Shown here piece after piece: positions 27,101 through 34,371 of a stretch of 64,000 bases of DNA (positions are counted from its first letter, which is position 1; each line of letters opens with the position of its first letter). The notes beneath the pieces were generated by a model. The model saw only the letters and a list, made by a program, of their open reading frames with translations, made no database searches and had not been told where the DNA came from. Origin of the DNA: Alphaproteobacteria bacterium (lineage in GTDB: Bacteria > Pseudomonadota > Alphaproteobacteria > Oceanibaculales > Oceanibaculaceae); NCBI GenBank assembly GCA_018823745.1, contig JAHJHR010000008.1:1-64000 (forward strand), given 5' to 3'. A program made the translations under genes and the position numbers.

Positions 27101-27686
27101 GGTCGAGCAGCAGATAGACACGATGCAGCAGGAGCGCAGCGACCTGACCCAGGCCATCGCCCGGCTGCGCCAGGGCATCGCCGCGTTGAACAAGGAAGGC
27201 CGCGAGCGGCTGCTCGCCTCCTTCGGCAAGGTGAATGCCTCCTTCGAGGAGCTGTTCGTGCGGCTGTTCGGCGGTGGGCGGGCCTATCTGGAGCTGATCG
27301 AATCCGATGATCCGCTGGAGGCCGGGCTGCAGATCATGGCCAGCCCGCCGGGCAAGAAGCTGCAGGCGCTCTCCCTGCTGTCCGGCGGCGAGCAGGCGCT
27401 GACCGCGCTGGCGCTGATCTTCGCCGTCTTCCTGACCAACCCGTCGCCGATCTGCGTGCTGGACGAGGTCGATGCGCCGCTGGACGACAGCAATGTCGAT
27501 CGCTTCTGCCAGTTGCTGGAGCATATCTCGAAGGAAACTGGCACGCGCTTCCTAGTCGTCACCCATCACCGCATGACGATGGCCCGCATGGACCGCCTGT
27601 TCGGCGTCACCATGGCGGAGCGCGGGATCAGCCAGCTTGTCTCGGTCGATCTGACCGGGGTGGAGAGGCTGCGCGCCATCGCCTGA
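24144..27686 (+). CDS. smc: Chromosome segregation ATPase SMC
   Basis: A 1180-residue SMC protein. The Walker A is GPNGCGKSN at residues 31-39, followed by IRWVMGETSAKQMRGGEM. Two long coiled coils (about 165-500 and 645-1000) flank a hinge region near 510-640. The C-terminal ATPase half has the signature LSLLSGGEQALTALAL near residue 1075 and Walker B PICVLDEVDAPLDDSN. It dimerises at the hinge and compacts and segregates DNA. The GTG start is preceded by only a weak ribosome binding site. The scpA and scpB genes are not adjacent. Confidence 0.96.
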   Translation: MQFRKIRLTGFKSFVDPTELIIEPGLTGIVGPNGCGKSNLVEAIRWVMGETSAKQMRGGEMNDVIFGGTSNKPARNIAEVGVMMDNSARRAPVGFNDHLELEITRRIERDKGSAYRVNGKEVRARDVQLLFADASTGARSPGLVSQGRIGAIINAKPADRRMLLEEAAGIIGLHSRRHEAELRLRAAEGNLARLDDVVKTMDAQLQGLKRQGKQASRYRNLSDHIRRAEAILLHLRWQKAQAERAEVEARLREAERAVATLTTQVSEATTLAGKTQEALPGLRQAEAEAGAEFQHLTIAKTELDAEERRVVDAKAQAEQRLVQLDSDSAREAALAKDAGAALDRLGSEAAGLEEARAGEADGLAEAQKRLDAAFADAEEVETALNALSQAIAGDEARKTQQERQVANLEERLARLARQAGEIEEQRRRLIADSDIEGEAASLRDTLTAAESALAEARSAVEQAEAGVASTQAATAALQAGIARQQQVEREARTLRQQAEQTAGTLRAEIGGLRAVLTEKAGEKAPVLGQISARPGYEAALGAALGDDLEAALGGAAPRRWEELPPLEGAPALPDGVEPLSASVTAPPALARRLGQIGVVESEAQALALRPALKIGQRLVDRAGGLWRWDGFTVAAGAPSAAAARLRQKNRLLALEGELATAEAEQARVTALHAEAEKAVQAAQEQERASRAAEQTARQAEQRMREGERAAFSRLNQAREAEARLAQKRAALDSRQAALAASAERVQAELAEATQQRDAARLALAEIPDLAARKEEANALRAALAEKRTAVVESRSRHDTLKREAETRRQRLSGIADERRSWEIRAQGAAQRLAEIDARRREEQAAIDGHAKRPAEIAVLREKLLRGIGEADIRRKEAGRQLAEAESGASEAQRLLRGIEGGLAEAREGRVRAEAAVEQAAQARAVLVERVRERLDCRPDQALAAAAIDPEEALPEESEVEQRLDRLMRERDGMGPVNLRAEQEATEVEQQIDTMQQERSDLTQAIARLRQGIAALNKEGRERLLASFGKVNASFEELFVRLFGGGRAYLELIESDDPLEAGLQIMASPPGKKLQALSLLSGGEQALTALALIFAVFLTNPSPICVLDEVDAPLDDSNVDRFCQLLEHISKETGTRFLVVTHHRMTMARMDRLFGVTMAERGISQLVSVDLTGVERLRAIA

Positions 27687-27739
27687 CGCAGGCGGGAAGT
27701 GGCGGGTTTCCGCCTGTTAGCGCCTGCCCGATTCCCGCC

Positions 27740-27768
27740 TTGACAGGGTAGGGGGGCTTCCTTATGGT
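27740..27768 (+). promoter_or_regulatory. Sigma-70-type promoter of the F0 operon
   Basis: TTGACA (27740-27745) and TATGGT (27763-27768) are separated by 17 bp. Predicted transcription starts near 27775, about 48 bp before the TTG of atpI. The perfect -35 and optimal spacing make it the best housekeeping promoter seen in the window. Confidence 0.65.
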
Positions 27769-27822
27769 CCGCGTCGCGCTAACGGCGCTACCGCCGGAAG
27801 CTATAGGATACGTGCGTTCATC

Positions 27823-28185
27823 TTGACTGATCGTGATCCGGATAATACGTCCCTGCGGGACTTGTCGGGGCGCCTGACCAAGGCGCGCCGGACGCAGGAT
27901 GGAAATGCCGGGCAGCCGCGTGACAAGGGGCTGCAATCCTCCCTCGGGATGGGGTTTCGCATTGGCGTCGAGATGGTTTCGGCTGTTGTGGTCGGGCTCG
28001 GCATTGGCTGGCTGCTCGATTACTGGCTGGGTACGGGGCCTTGGCTGCTGGTGTTGTTTTTCTTTCTGGGGGCCGGGGGTGGCGTGATGAACGTCTATCG
28101 CGCGGTTTCCGGGATCGGGATGGGGGCCGGCTACAAGAAGCCGGGCCAGGCTCGGTCCGAAGATGCTAAAGACGGCGACGTGTAA
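27823..28185 (+). CDS. atpI: ATP synthase accessory protein AtpI
   Basis: A 120-residue protein with two membrane segments (about residues 51-70 and 75-95), containing GFRIGVEMVSAVVVGLGIGW and the AtpI/AtpZ-type loop. It helps assemble the c-ring or supplies Mg2+ to the F0 sector in related systems. The start is TTG 27823, where the family's soluble acidic N-terminus begins; no ATG or GTG fits better. It leads the F0 operon, the usual alphaproteobacterial position. Confidence 0.85.
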   Translation: MTDRDPDNTSLRDLSGRLTKARRTQDGNAGQPRDKGLQSSLGMGFRIGVEMVSAVVVGLGIGWLLDYWLGTGPWLLVLFFFLGAGGGVMNVYRAVSGIGMGAGYKKPGQARSEDAKDGDV

Positions 28186-28208
28186 ACGCACCGAAGTGGG
28201 GCAAAGCC

Positions 28209-28934
28209 TTGGCCAGTGGTCCTCTTGAACAGTTCCAGATCAAGCCGATCATCCCTATTGAGGTTGGCGGTCTGGACCTTTCTTTCACACAGTCCTCGCT
28301 GATGATGACCATTGCGGTCGTCATGGTGACGGGGTTCCTGACTCTCGCGATGCGCGGCCATACGCTGGTCCCGTCGCGCCTGCAGTCCATGGCGGAACTG
28401 TCCTACGAATTCATTGCCGGCATGATCCGGGACAGCGTCGGGCCGGAAGGGCGGAAGTATTTCCCCTTCGTGTTCTCGCTGTTCATGTTCATCCTGCTGG
28501 GCAATCTGCTGGGCATGATCCCCTACAGCTTCACCTTCACCAGCCACATCATCGTCACCTTCGGGCTGGCGGCGATGGTCTTCATTGCGGTGACGGTGAT
28601 CGGCCTCGTGCGCCACAAGATGCATTTCTTCAGCTTCTTCTTTCCGGAAGGCGCGCCGATCTTCATGGCGCCGATCCTGATCCCGGTGGAGATCCTGTCC
28701 TATCTGGCCCGTCCGCTCAGCCTTTCCATCCGCCTGTTCGCCAATATGATGGCCGGACACACGATGATGAAGGTGTTCGCGATGTTCACCGTCATGCTGG
28801 GCGTGTTTGGCGTGGCACCGCTGCTGGTGAATGTGGCGCTGACGGCTTTCGAAATCATGGTCGCCATCCTGCAGGCCTACGTCTTCACGATCCTGACGTG
28901 CCTTTACCTGCGGGATGCGATCCACCTGCATTAG
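28209..28934 (+). CDS. atpB: ATP synthase F0 subunit a
   Basis: A 241-residue membrane protein with five to six membrane segments. The essential proton-path arginine lies in the segment LARPLSLSIRLFANMMAGH near residues 165-184. It forms the stator channel against the c-ring. The TTG start at 28209 gives the N-terminus ASGPLEQFQIKPI, matching close alphaproteobacterial homologues as I remember them; no later ATG preserves this conserved segment. Second gene of the F0 operon. Confidence 0.95.
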   Translation: MASGPLEQFQIKPIIPIEVGGLDLSFTQSSLMMTIAVVMVTGFLTLAMRGHTLVPSRLQSMAELSYEFIAGMIRDSVGPEGRKYFPFVFSLFMFILLGNLLGMIPYSFTFTSHIIVTFGLAAMVFIAVTVIGLVRHKMHFFSFFFPEGAPIFMAPILIPVEILSYLARPLSLSIRLFANMMAGHTMMKVFAMFTVMLGVFGVAPLLVNVALTAFEIMVAILQAYVFTILTCLYLRDAIHLH

Positions 28935-28996
28935 CCGCGCCTGGCGCTGCTGATATCCTTCAACTGATCCATTAAACTTGTTAAGAGGACCGAACC

Positions 28997-29221
28997 ATGG
29001 AACTCGATGCCGCTAAGATGATTGGTGCTGGCATTGCCGTGATCTGCCTTTGGGGCGTTGGCATTGGCATCGGCAATATCTTCTCGACCCTGATTGCTTC
29101 GGTCGCCCGTAACCCGGCTGCCCGTGCGGATGTCTTCCCGATCGGCATTCTGGGCTTCGCGCTGACGGAAGCCATCGCGCTGTTCGCGCTTCTGATCGCC
29201 TTCCTGATCCTGTTCACGTAA
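28997..29221 (+). CDS. atpE: ATP synthase F0 subunit c
   Basis: A 74-residue two-helix hairpin. The polar loop is [11 protein letters not shown] and the proton-binding carboxylate is the Glu of [16 protein letters not shown] (E58 region). There is no Na+-type Gln-Glu pattern, so it is a proton ring. The ribosome binding site AAGAGG is well placed. Two strong hairpins follow directly and may protect this message, since about ten copies of subunit c are needed per complex. Confidence 0.96.
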   Translation: MELDAAKMIGAGIAVICLWGVGIGIGNIFSTLIASVARNPAARADVFPIGILGFALTEAIALFALLIAFLILFT

Positions 29222-29237
29222 GAGCCGGTATCGGCTT

Positions 29238-29296
29238 CCGGCGGATGGGTTTCATCCGCCGGGTGTGAACCTGGGTGCCCGGCCTCCCAGCCGGGC
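29238..29296 (+). other. Two tandem hairpins between atpE and atpF'
   Basis: CCGGCGGATG (29238-29247) pairs perfectly with CATCCGCCGG (29253-29262). A second stem, GCCCGGC (29277-29283) with GCCGGGC (29290-29296), follows. No T-run is present, so termination is unlikely. Such stems behind atpE often protect upstream mRNA from 3' decay, which would favour subunit c synthesis (inference). Confidence 0.6.
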
Positions 29297-29314
29297 AAAC
29301 AAGACAGGATTGCG

Positions 29315-29905
29315 ATGATGAGCGTTCGCTCCCTAAAGCATGGTGTCGCCGGGCTTGTTGCCCTGGCCCTGACGGCTGTTCCTGCGCTGGCGCAGGATGC
29401 AGGCGGCGCGGGCCTGCCGCAGCTCGACCCCAGCAAATTCGCGACCCAGCTCTTCTGGCTCGCGGTCACCTTCGTCCTGCTCTACCTGCTGATGTCGCGT
29501 GTGGCGCTGCCGCGCGTACGTGACGTGCTGGAAGAGCGTGACCGGCGTATCTCCGACGACCTCGAAAAGGCTGAAAAGCTGAAGGAAGAGGCCGAGGCGG
29601 TGCTGGCGGAGTATGAGAAGGCGGTCGCCGATGCGCGCCGTCAGGCTCAGGCTGCCATGGCTGCCGCGACGGAGAAGGCCGGTGCGGAGACGGCAAAGCA
29701 ACAGCAGGCGCTGGCTGACAAGCTGGCCACGCAGGTTGCCGAGGCGGAAACCCGGATCGCAGGGGCGAAAGCCCAGGCGATGGAGAATGTCCGTCAGGTT
29801 TCCATCGAGGTCGCCCGCGACGCCGTCGTGCGCCTGATCGGCGGCGATGTGGCCGAGACCGATGCCACGAAGGCGGTCGATGCCGTCCTCAAGGAAACCG
29901 CCTGA
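29315..29905 (+). CDS. ATP synthase F0 subunit b'
   Basis: A 196-residue stator subunit with a signal-like hydrophobic N-terminus (KHGVAGLVALALTAVPALAQ), then one membrane helix (FATQLFWLAVTFVLLYLLMS) and a long charged coiled coil. The LDPSKFATQLFWLAVTF motif is typical of b'. Alphaproteobacteria and other phototroph lineages encode paired b and b' subunits instead of two identical b chains. It is followed 13 bp later by atpF. Confidence 0.93.
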   Translation: MMSVRSLKHGVAGLVALALTAVPALAQDAGGAGLPQLDPSKFATQLFWLAVTFVLLYLLMSRVALPRVRDVLEERDRRISDDLEKAEKLKEEAEAVLAEYEKAVADARRQAQAAMAAATEKAGAETAKQQQALADKLATQVAEAETRIAGAKAQAMENVRQVSIEVARDAVVRLIGGDVAETDATKAVDAVLKETA

Positions 29906-29918
29906 GGGAGACGGGACC

Positions 29919-30401
29919 ATGCTTGAAGATACCAATTTCTGGACCGCCGTTGCCTTCGTCATCTTCATAGGCCTGGCCTACAAGCCGGCGATGAAGAAAA
30001 TCGGTGGCGTCCTGGATGAGCGCGCGGAGACCATCCGCACGCAGATCGAGGAAGCCCAGCAGCTGCGTGAGGATGCGCAGGCCCTGCTCGCCAATTACAA
30101 GCGCAAGCAGCGTGATGCGCTGAAAGAGGCGGAAGACATCGTCGCCCATGCGCGGGACGAGGCGAAGCGCACGCAGGAGCAGGCCGCCATCGATCTCGAC
30201 ATCGCCCTGAAGCGCCGCGAGGCACAGGCGCTGGAAAAGATCGCCCAGGCCGAAGCCAAGGCCCTGCAGGAAGTTCGCGAGAAGGCCGTCGATGTTGCGA
30301 TGGCTGCCACCCGCCGCCTGCTGGTCGATCAGGTTGACACCAAGGTGGCCAATACGCTGGTCGACGACGCCATCGCCCAGCTGCCCGGCAAGCTGCACTG
30401 A
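29919..30401 (+). CDS. atpF: ATP synthase F0 subunit b
   Basis: A 160-residue protein with one N-terminal membrane helix (NFWTAVAFVIFIGLAYKPAM) and a long helical stalk rich in Ala, Glu and Arg. I start it at ATG 29919 after GGGAC; the frame from 29847 lies inside the b' gene. With b' it forms the peripheral stalk linking F0 to F1. It ends the operon before an intrinsic terminator; the F1 genes atpHAGDC are not in the window, the usual split arrangement in Alphaproteobacteria. Confidence 0.95.
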   Translation: MLEDTNFWTAVAFVIFIGLAYKPAMKKIGGVLDERAETIRTQIEEAQQLREDAQALLANYKRKQRDALKEAEDIVAHARDEAKRTQEQAAIDLDIALKRREAQALEKIAQAEAKALQEVREKAVDVAMAATRRLLVDQVDTKVANTLVDDAIAQLPGKLH

Positions 30402-30429
30402 TCTATCTGCCTATCCCATGAGATTGTAA

Positions 30430-30458
30430 GGAACCCCCGGCATCGTCCGGGGGTTTCT
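30430..30458 (+). terminator. Intrinsic terminator of the F0 operon
   Basis: AACCCCCGG (30432-30440) pairs with CCGGGGGTT (30447-30455) across the loop CATCGT and is followed by TCTGT. The strong stem and position directly after atpF fit an intrinsic terminator, although the T-run is short. Confidence 0.75.
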
Positions 30459-30520
30459 GTATGTGGCGGATTCCCAAACGCGGGGATCGGCGTAGAATGA
30501 TTTTTTGGGAGGATGCGGAT

Positions 30521-30916
30521 ATGAAGCGGTTTCTGGTTGGGCTTCTGCTCCTGGGCGGCGCTGCGCCGGCATCGGGGCTGCTCGCAATCCCGGCGCAGGC
30601 ACAGGTGACGGTGGATATCGGCTTTTCCGATGCGGAGCGCCGCATCATCAACGATTACTTCGGCGGCTCATCAAAGGCCGGAAAGGCCATGCCGCCGGGC
30701 CTGGCGAAGAAGGGCGGGCTGCCCCCCGGTCTGGCCAAGAAGGGCAAGCTGCCGCCCGGCATCGCGAAGCGGGATTTGCCCGGCGATCTGCTTGGCCGGC
30801 TGCCGGCGGCGCGTCCCGGGACAGCGCGCTATATCGTCGATAATGATGTCGTGCTGATTGCCGCCGCGACCGGGATCGTGCTGGATATTCTGGGCGATGT
30901 GGCACAAGGCCGGTGA
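30521..30916 (+). CDS. CigR/RcnB-like secreted protein
   Basis: A 131-residue protein with a Sec signal peptide (KRFLVGLLLLGGAAPASGLL, then AIPAQAQ). The middle has three near-copies of a PPGLAKKG unit (PPGLAKKGG, PPGLAKKGK, PPGIAKRD, residues 53-85). The C-terminus, ARYIVDNDVVLIAAATGIVL, resembles RcnB/CigR proteins of unknown biochemical role. ATG 30521 follows GGGAGG by eight bases and is preferred over ATG 30497 and 30461. Function in the periplasm is unknown. Confidence 0.7.
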   Translation: MKRFLVGLLLLGGAAPASGLLAIPAQAQVTVDIGFSDAERRIINDYFGGSSKAGKAMPPGLAKKGGLPPGLAKKGKLPPGIAKRDLPGDLLGRLPAARPGTARYIVDNDVVLIAAATGIVLDILGDVAQGR

Positions 30917-30936
30917 GCGGCCGATGAGGGAGATGA

Positions 30937-31509
30937 ATGGCGTCCGATCCCTATAAGCGCCGGCTGGCCCGGCTGGAAGCCCGGCGCGAAGTCCTGCATG
31001 GCGGGGGCGGTGATAATCCGGATGGCAGGTTGGGGCCGTTCCGCATGGGGCGCGGCGGCGGTTTCCTGCTGGTCGGTGCCATCATCGCCGCCATCGTTAC
31101 CATCGGCAGCATCGCCTGGGACAAGCAGGCGGTGAAGCTGGCAACCGGGCCGAACCCGGAAGACGCCCATCAGGTCCAGTTGGGCCGCAGCGTCTATTTC
31201 GCCCATTGCGCCTATTGCCATGGCGATTCTCTGGAAGGCAAGGCGGACTGGCAGCTGACCTATGCACGGGGCGGGCGCCCGCCAACGCCGCTGGACGCCG
31301 AGGGCGGCGCCTCGCTGCGCAGCGACCAGGCGCTGTTCGATATCGTGAAGCAGGGCGGCCAGCCGTTTTCGCCCTCCGGCTACCGCAATGACATGCCGGC
31401 CTTCGCCCAGAAGCTCAGCGATGCAGAGATATGGGCGGTGATCGCCTATATGCAGAAAAGCTGGCCCGTCGATATCCTGGCCGAGCAGAAGGCGCTGAAC
31501 CGGCGCTGA
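30937..31509 (+). CDS. Membrane-anchored cytochrome c-type protein
   Basis: A 190-residue protein with a basic cytosolic tail, one membrane helix (GGGFLLVGAIIAAIVTIGSI, about residues 40-59) and a periplasmic mono-heme cytochrome c domain. The heme site is CAYCH near residue 90, and the likely axial Met is in YRNDMPAFAQKL. The AEIWAVIAYMQKSWP helix is typical of class I cytochromes c. It would need the system I (Ccm) machinery, part of which is encoded at 17921-19975. Redox partner unknown. Confidence 0.88.
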   Translation: MASDPYKRRLARLEARREVLHGGGGDNPDGRLGPFRMGRGGGFLLVGAIIAAIVTIGSIAWDKQAVKLATGPNPEDAHQVQLGRSVYFAHCAYCHGDSLEGKADWQLTYARGGRPPTPLDAEGGASLRSDQALFDIVKQGGQPFSPSGYRNDMPAFAQKLSDAEIWAVIAYMQKSWPVDILAEQKALNRR

Positions 31510-31515
31510 GCTTCC

Positions 31516-31722
31516 TCAGAAATCCGTGACGCGGCCCTTGAAGGCCCAGTCGCCATAGCGCGTCGGTTCGGGGCCGGGCGGCCCGCCTATTTCCTTCGGC
31601 GCATCCTTTGACACCTCAGCCTTCTTCGCTGCCGCCTTGGCGGCTTCAGCCGGACTGGGTTTGCGGAAGCCGGTCTCGCGGAAGATCGCGACGGGCTTCT
31701 TCTCGGTTCTCTCTTCGCTCAT
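31516..31722 (-). CDS. DUF1674 / succinate dehydrogenase assembly factor 4-like protein
   Basis: A 68-residue protein whose C-terminus GPEPTRYGDWAFKGRVTDF matches the DUF1674/SdhAF4 motif. In eukaryotes and alphaproteobacteria SdhAF4 binds the flavinylated SdhA subunit and helps assemble succinate dehydrogenase. ATG 31722 gives a protein of normal size; a longer frame to 31959 would overlap the divergent htpX gene and is not credible. It is transcribed divergently from htpX and convergently with the cytochrome gene. Confidence 0.82.
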   Translation of the reverse strand: MSEERTEKKPVAIFRETGFRKPSPAEAAKAAAKKAEVSKDAPKEIGGPPGPEPTRYGDWAFKGRVTDF

Positions 31723-31759
31723 GCCATAGATATGGCCCGATCCGCCGGTCCCGCCAAGT

Positions 31760-31788
31760 CTTGAACGCCGCATATCGGGGGGACATCT
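31760..31788 (+). promoter_or_regulatory. Candidate sigma-32 promoter of htpX
   Basis: CTTGAA (31760-31765), a perfect sigma-32 -35, is followed 15 bases later by GGACATCT (31781-31788), which matches the CATNT part of CCCCATNT. It lies about 52 bp before ATG 31841. HtpX is a known RpoH target in other proteobacteria, so a heat-shock promoter is expected here; the -10 is imperfect. Confidence 0.5.
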
Positions 31789-31840
31789 ATCATTGCGCCG
31801 GTGCAGGAAGCGCCGGCTTGCTGGAAAGGTGAAAGTGGCG

Positions 31841-32710
31841 ATGGGTTTCGCGCGTACGGCAGTCCTGATGGCGGGTATGACCGCCCTGTTTATCGGTATC
31901 GGCTTCATGCTGGGCGGCGAGGGCGGCATGCTGATCGCCCTGGCGGTGGCGGCAGGCATGAACCTGTTCGCCTACTGGAACTCCGACAAGATGGTGCTGT
32001 CGATGTACGGCGCCAAGCAGGTCGACCCGGCCAGCGATCCCTGGCTCTATGACATCGTGGCCCGGCTGGCGGAGCGCGCCGAATTGCCGATGCCGAAGGT
32101 CTATGTCATCCAGAGCGAGCAGCCCAACGCCTTCGCCACTGGCCGCAACCCGGCCAATGCCGCCGTTGCCGTGACCACCGGCCTGGTGCAGCGCCTGACG
32201 CATGAGGAGGTTGCCGGCGTGCTGGCGCATGAGCTGGCGCATGTGAAGAGCCGCGACACGCTGATCATGACAGTGACCGCGACGATTGCCGGCGCGATCT
32301 CCATGCTGGCCAATTTCGCGATGTTCTTCGGCAATAACCGGAACAACCCGATGGGCATGATCGGCACCATCCTGGTCATGATCCTGGCCCCGCTGGCGGC
32401 GATGCTGGTGCAGATGGCGATCAGCCGTTCGCGCGAATACGAGGCCGACCGGGTGGGGGCGGAAATCTGCGGCCGGCCGCTCTGGCTTGCCTCGGCGCTG
32501 CGCAAGATCGAGATGGCCGCCAAGGGCATCGACAACAACCAGGCCGAACGCAACCCGGCGACGGCGCATATGTTCATCATCAACCCGCTGCACGCCCATG
32601 CCGTGGACGGGCTGTTCACCACCCACCCGAAGACGGCGGAGCGCATACGCCGCCTCGAAGCCCTCGCCGGCCAGGGTCTGGAGCCGGCCCGGGCGCGGCC
32701 CTGGGGGTGA
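31841..32710 (+). CDS. htpX: Membrane zinc protease HtpX
   Basis: A 289-residue M48 family protease. Two N-terminal membrane segments (about residues 5-25 and 28-48) are followed by the zinc site HELAH in [18 protein letters not shown], two further membrane segments, and the third zinc ligand Glu in [13 protein letters not shown]. It degrades misfolded membrane proteins, working with FtsH. ATG 31841 is preferred; in-frame GTGs at 31829 and 31835 are also possible. It is preceded by a candidate sigma-32 site. Confidence 0.93.
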   Translation: MGFARTAVLMAGMTALFIGIGFMLGGEGGMLIALAVAAGMNLFAYWNSDKMVLSMYGAKQVDPASDPWLYDIVARLAERAELPMPKVYVIQSEQPNAFATGRNPANAAVAVTTGLVQRLTHEEVAGVLAHELAHVKSRDTLIMTVTATIAGAISMLANFAMFFGNNRNNPMGMIGTILVMILAPLAAMLVQMAISRSREYEADRVGAEICGRPLWLASALRKIEMAAKGIDNNQAERNPATAHMFIINPLHAHAVDGLFTTHPKTAERIRRLEALAGQGLEPARARPWG

Positions 32711-32736
32711 GCCTTCCGGAGGAATCCCTCCTTCCT

Positions 32737-32830
32737 CGTCACCCTCGGGCTTGACCCGAGGGTCCATCCGACCGTGCTAATCGCTCGGTCAATGGATGGT
32801 CGGATCAAGTCCGACCATGACGAAAGAGAA
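32737..32830. repeat. Palindromic intergenic repeat, copy B (complete)
   Basis: The element runs CGTCA ... TGACG (32737-32822) and is internally symmetric. The left hairpin is CCCTCGGG-CTTGA-CCCGAGGG (32742-32762) and the right hairpin ATGGTCGGA-TCAAG-TCCGACCAT. Between them TCCAT/ATGGA and ACCG/CGGT can pair. It matches copy A at 239-309 over 71 bp, including eight bases beyond TGACG. It fills the gap between two convergent genes. Confidence 0.8.
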
Positions 32831-32848
32831 AGAGCGGGGGCCTGACCC

Positions 32849-34276
32849 TTACTTCACCACCGGGTCGATCGGCAGGAGTGACAGGCCAGCGGCTTGCTCG
32901 AACAGGCGGGCGGCGCGCAGCAGGCCGGCCTCGTCGCGGGGCTTGCCGACGATCTGCAGGCCGATGGGCAGCCCGTCTTTGGTGAAGCCGCAGGGCACGG
33001 AGATCGCCGGGCAGCTGGTATTGGTGATGGCGGCGCAGATCAGCACCCAGTCGATGTAATTGTCGAAGCGGTGGCCATCGACTTCCTCGACATAGCGCTG
33101 CTCGATCGGATAGGGCGGCACGATGGCGGTCGGGCAGACCAGCACGTCATAGGTCTCGAAGAATTTGACCATGCCGTGATACATCTCGCCGCGCCAGCGC
33201 TCGGCCTGGCCGATCTCCTCGGCGGTCAGCTTCTGGCCCTTTTCGATGTTCCAGATCACCTCCGGCTTCAGAAGCGCGCGATGGGTTTCCAGCAGCGGCG
33301 CCTTGGAAGCGGCGAATTGCGCGGCGCGCAGGACCTGGAACGTCTCCGAGGCGTGCCGCAGATCGGGCGAGGCCTCTTCCACGGTGGCGCCCAGAGTCTC
33401 GAACAGTTTGGCCGCCGCTGTCACGATGGCGCGTACTTCGGGATCGACCGGGGTGATGCCGCCCAGATCGGCGGAGAAGGCGACGCGGCCCAGCTTGCCC
33501 GGATTGGCGATGGCGGCCGAATAGGAGGTTGCCGGCTCGACCAGCGAAATCGGGTCATCCGGGTGCTGGCCGACCATGGCATCGAGGAACAGCGCGACAT
33601 CGCCGACATTGCGGCCCATCGGGCCATCGACCGACATATTGCCAAAGGGCAGCATGCCCGGACCATGCGCGACGCGGCCGGGGCTGGGCCGCAGGCCGAC
33701 GACACCGCAGAAGCTGGCCGGGGTACGCAGCGATCCGCCCAGATCGGAGCCGGTGGCCAGCCAGACCTGACCGGTTGCCAGTGCCACGGCGGCACCACCG
33801 GAGGAGCCGGCGCAGCTCTTGCGCGTATCCCACGGGTTCACCGTGGCGCCGAACACCTCGTTGAAGGTATTCGCCCCGGCGCCGAATTCCGGCGTGTTCG
33901 ACTTGGCGATGGTGACCGCCCCGCGCCGGTCCAGCGTGTCGACCATATGGTCGGAATAGCCGGGCACGAAATCCTTGTAGATCGGTGAGCCATAGGTGGT
34001 CAGCACGCCCTTCACCGGGTTCAGATCCTTCACCGCGATGGGCAGGCCGGCCAGGTAGCCGGCATAGTTCTTTTCCGCCTCGGGCAGCGTGTCGATCCGC
34101 TTCGCCTGCTCGCGCGCCCGGTCCAGGCACAGCGTCGGCAGGGCGTTCACGGTCTTGTCGACTTCGGCGATGCGGGCGGCGGCGACATCAATCAGTTCCA
34201 GCGGCGACACTTTGCGCTGCTTCAGCAGGCCGACGACCTCGACGGCGGTCATTTTCACCAGATCAGCATGGCTCAC
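32849..34276 (-). CDS. Amidase-signature family amidase
   Basis: A 475-residue amidase-signature hydrolase with the Ser-Ser-Lys triad: Lys in LPIAVKDLNPVKG, the cis-Ser in TGSDLGGSLRTPA, and the nucleophile Ser in the preceding GSSGG block of CAGSSGGAAVALATG. The start is GTG 34276 behind AAGGAAA. Substrates in this family range from simple amides to glutamyl-tRNA; length and lack of gatCAB neighbours point to a stand-alone amidase. It is divergent from the Ldh-family dehydrogenase gene, which suggests a shared catabolic role. Confidence 0.9.
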   Translation of the reverse strand: MSHADLVKMTAVEVVGLLKQRKVSPLELIDVAAARIAEVDKTVNALPTLCLDRAREQAKRIDTLPEAEKNYAGYLAGLPIAVKDLNPVKGVLTTYGSPIYKDFVPGYSDHMVDTLDRRGAVTIAKSNTPEFGAGANTFNEVFGATVNPWDTRKSCAGSSGGAAVALATGQVWLATGSDLGGSLRTPASFCGVVGLRPSPGRVAHGPGMLPFGNMSVDGPMGRNVGDVALFLDAMVGQHPDDPISLVEPATSYSAAIANPGKLGRVAFSADLGGITPVDPEVRAIVTAAAKLFETLGATVEEASPDLRHASETFQVLRAAQFAASKAPLLETHRALLKPEVIWNIEKGQKLTAEEIGQAERWRGEMYHGMVKFFETYDVLVCPTAIVPPYPIEQRYVEEVDGHRFDNYIDWVLICAAITNTSCPAISVPCGFTKDGLPIGLQIVGKPRDEAGLLRAARLFEQAAGLSLLPIDPVVK

Positions 34277-34371
34277 GGGGGCGTTTCCTTCTTTTCCTTG
34301 GCATGAAGTTGTCAGGGCGGGATACGTCTGACATACATCGAAACCCCAGCCATCGCCACCAAAGGGATGCC

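Noticed and set aside
34367..34369. Alternative ATG for the Ldh-family gene
   Set aside because: It is out of frame with the protein; ATG 34372 is in frame and has the ribosome binding site AAAGGGA.
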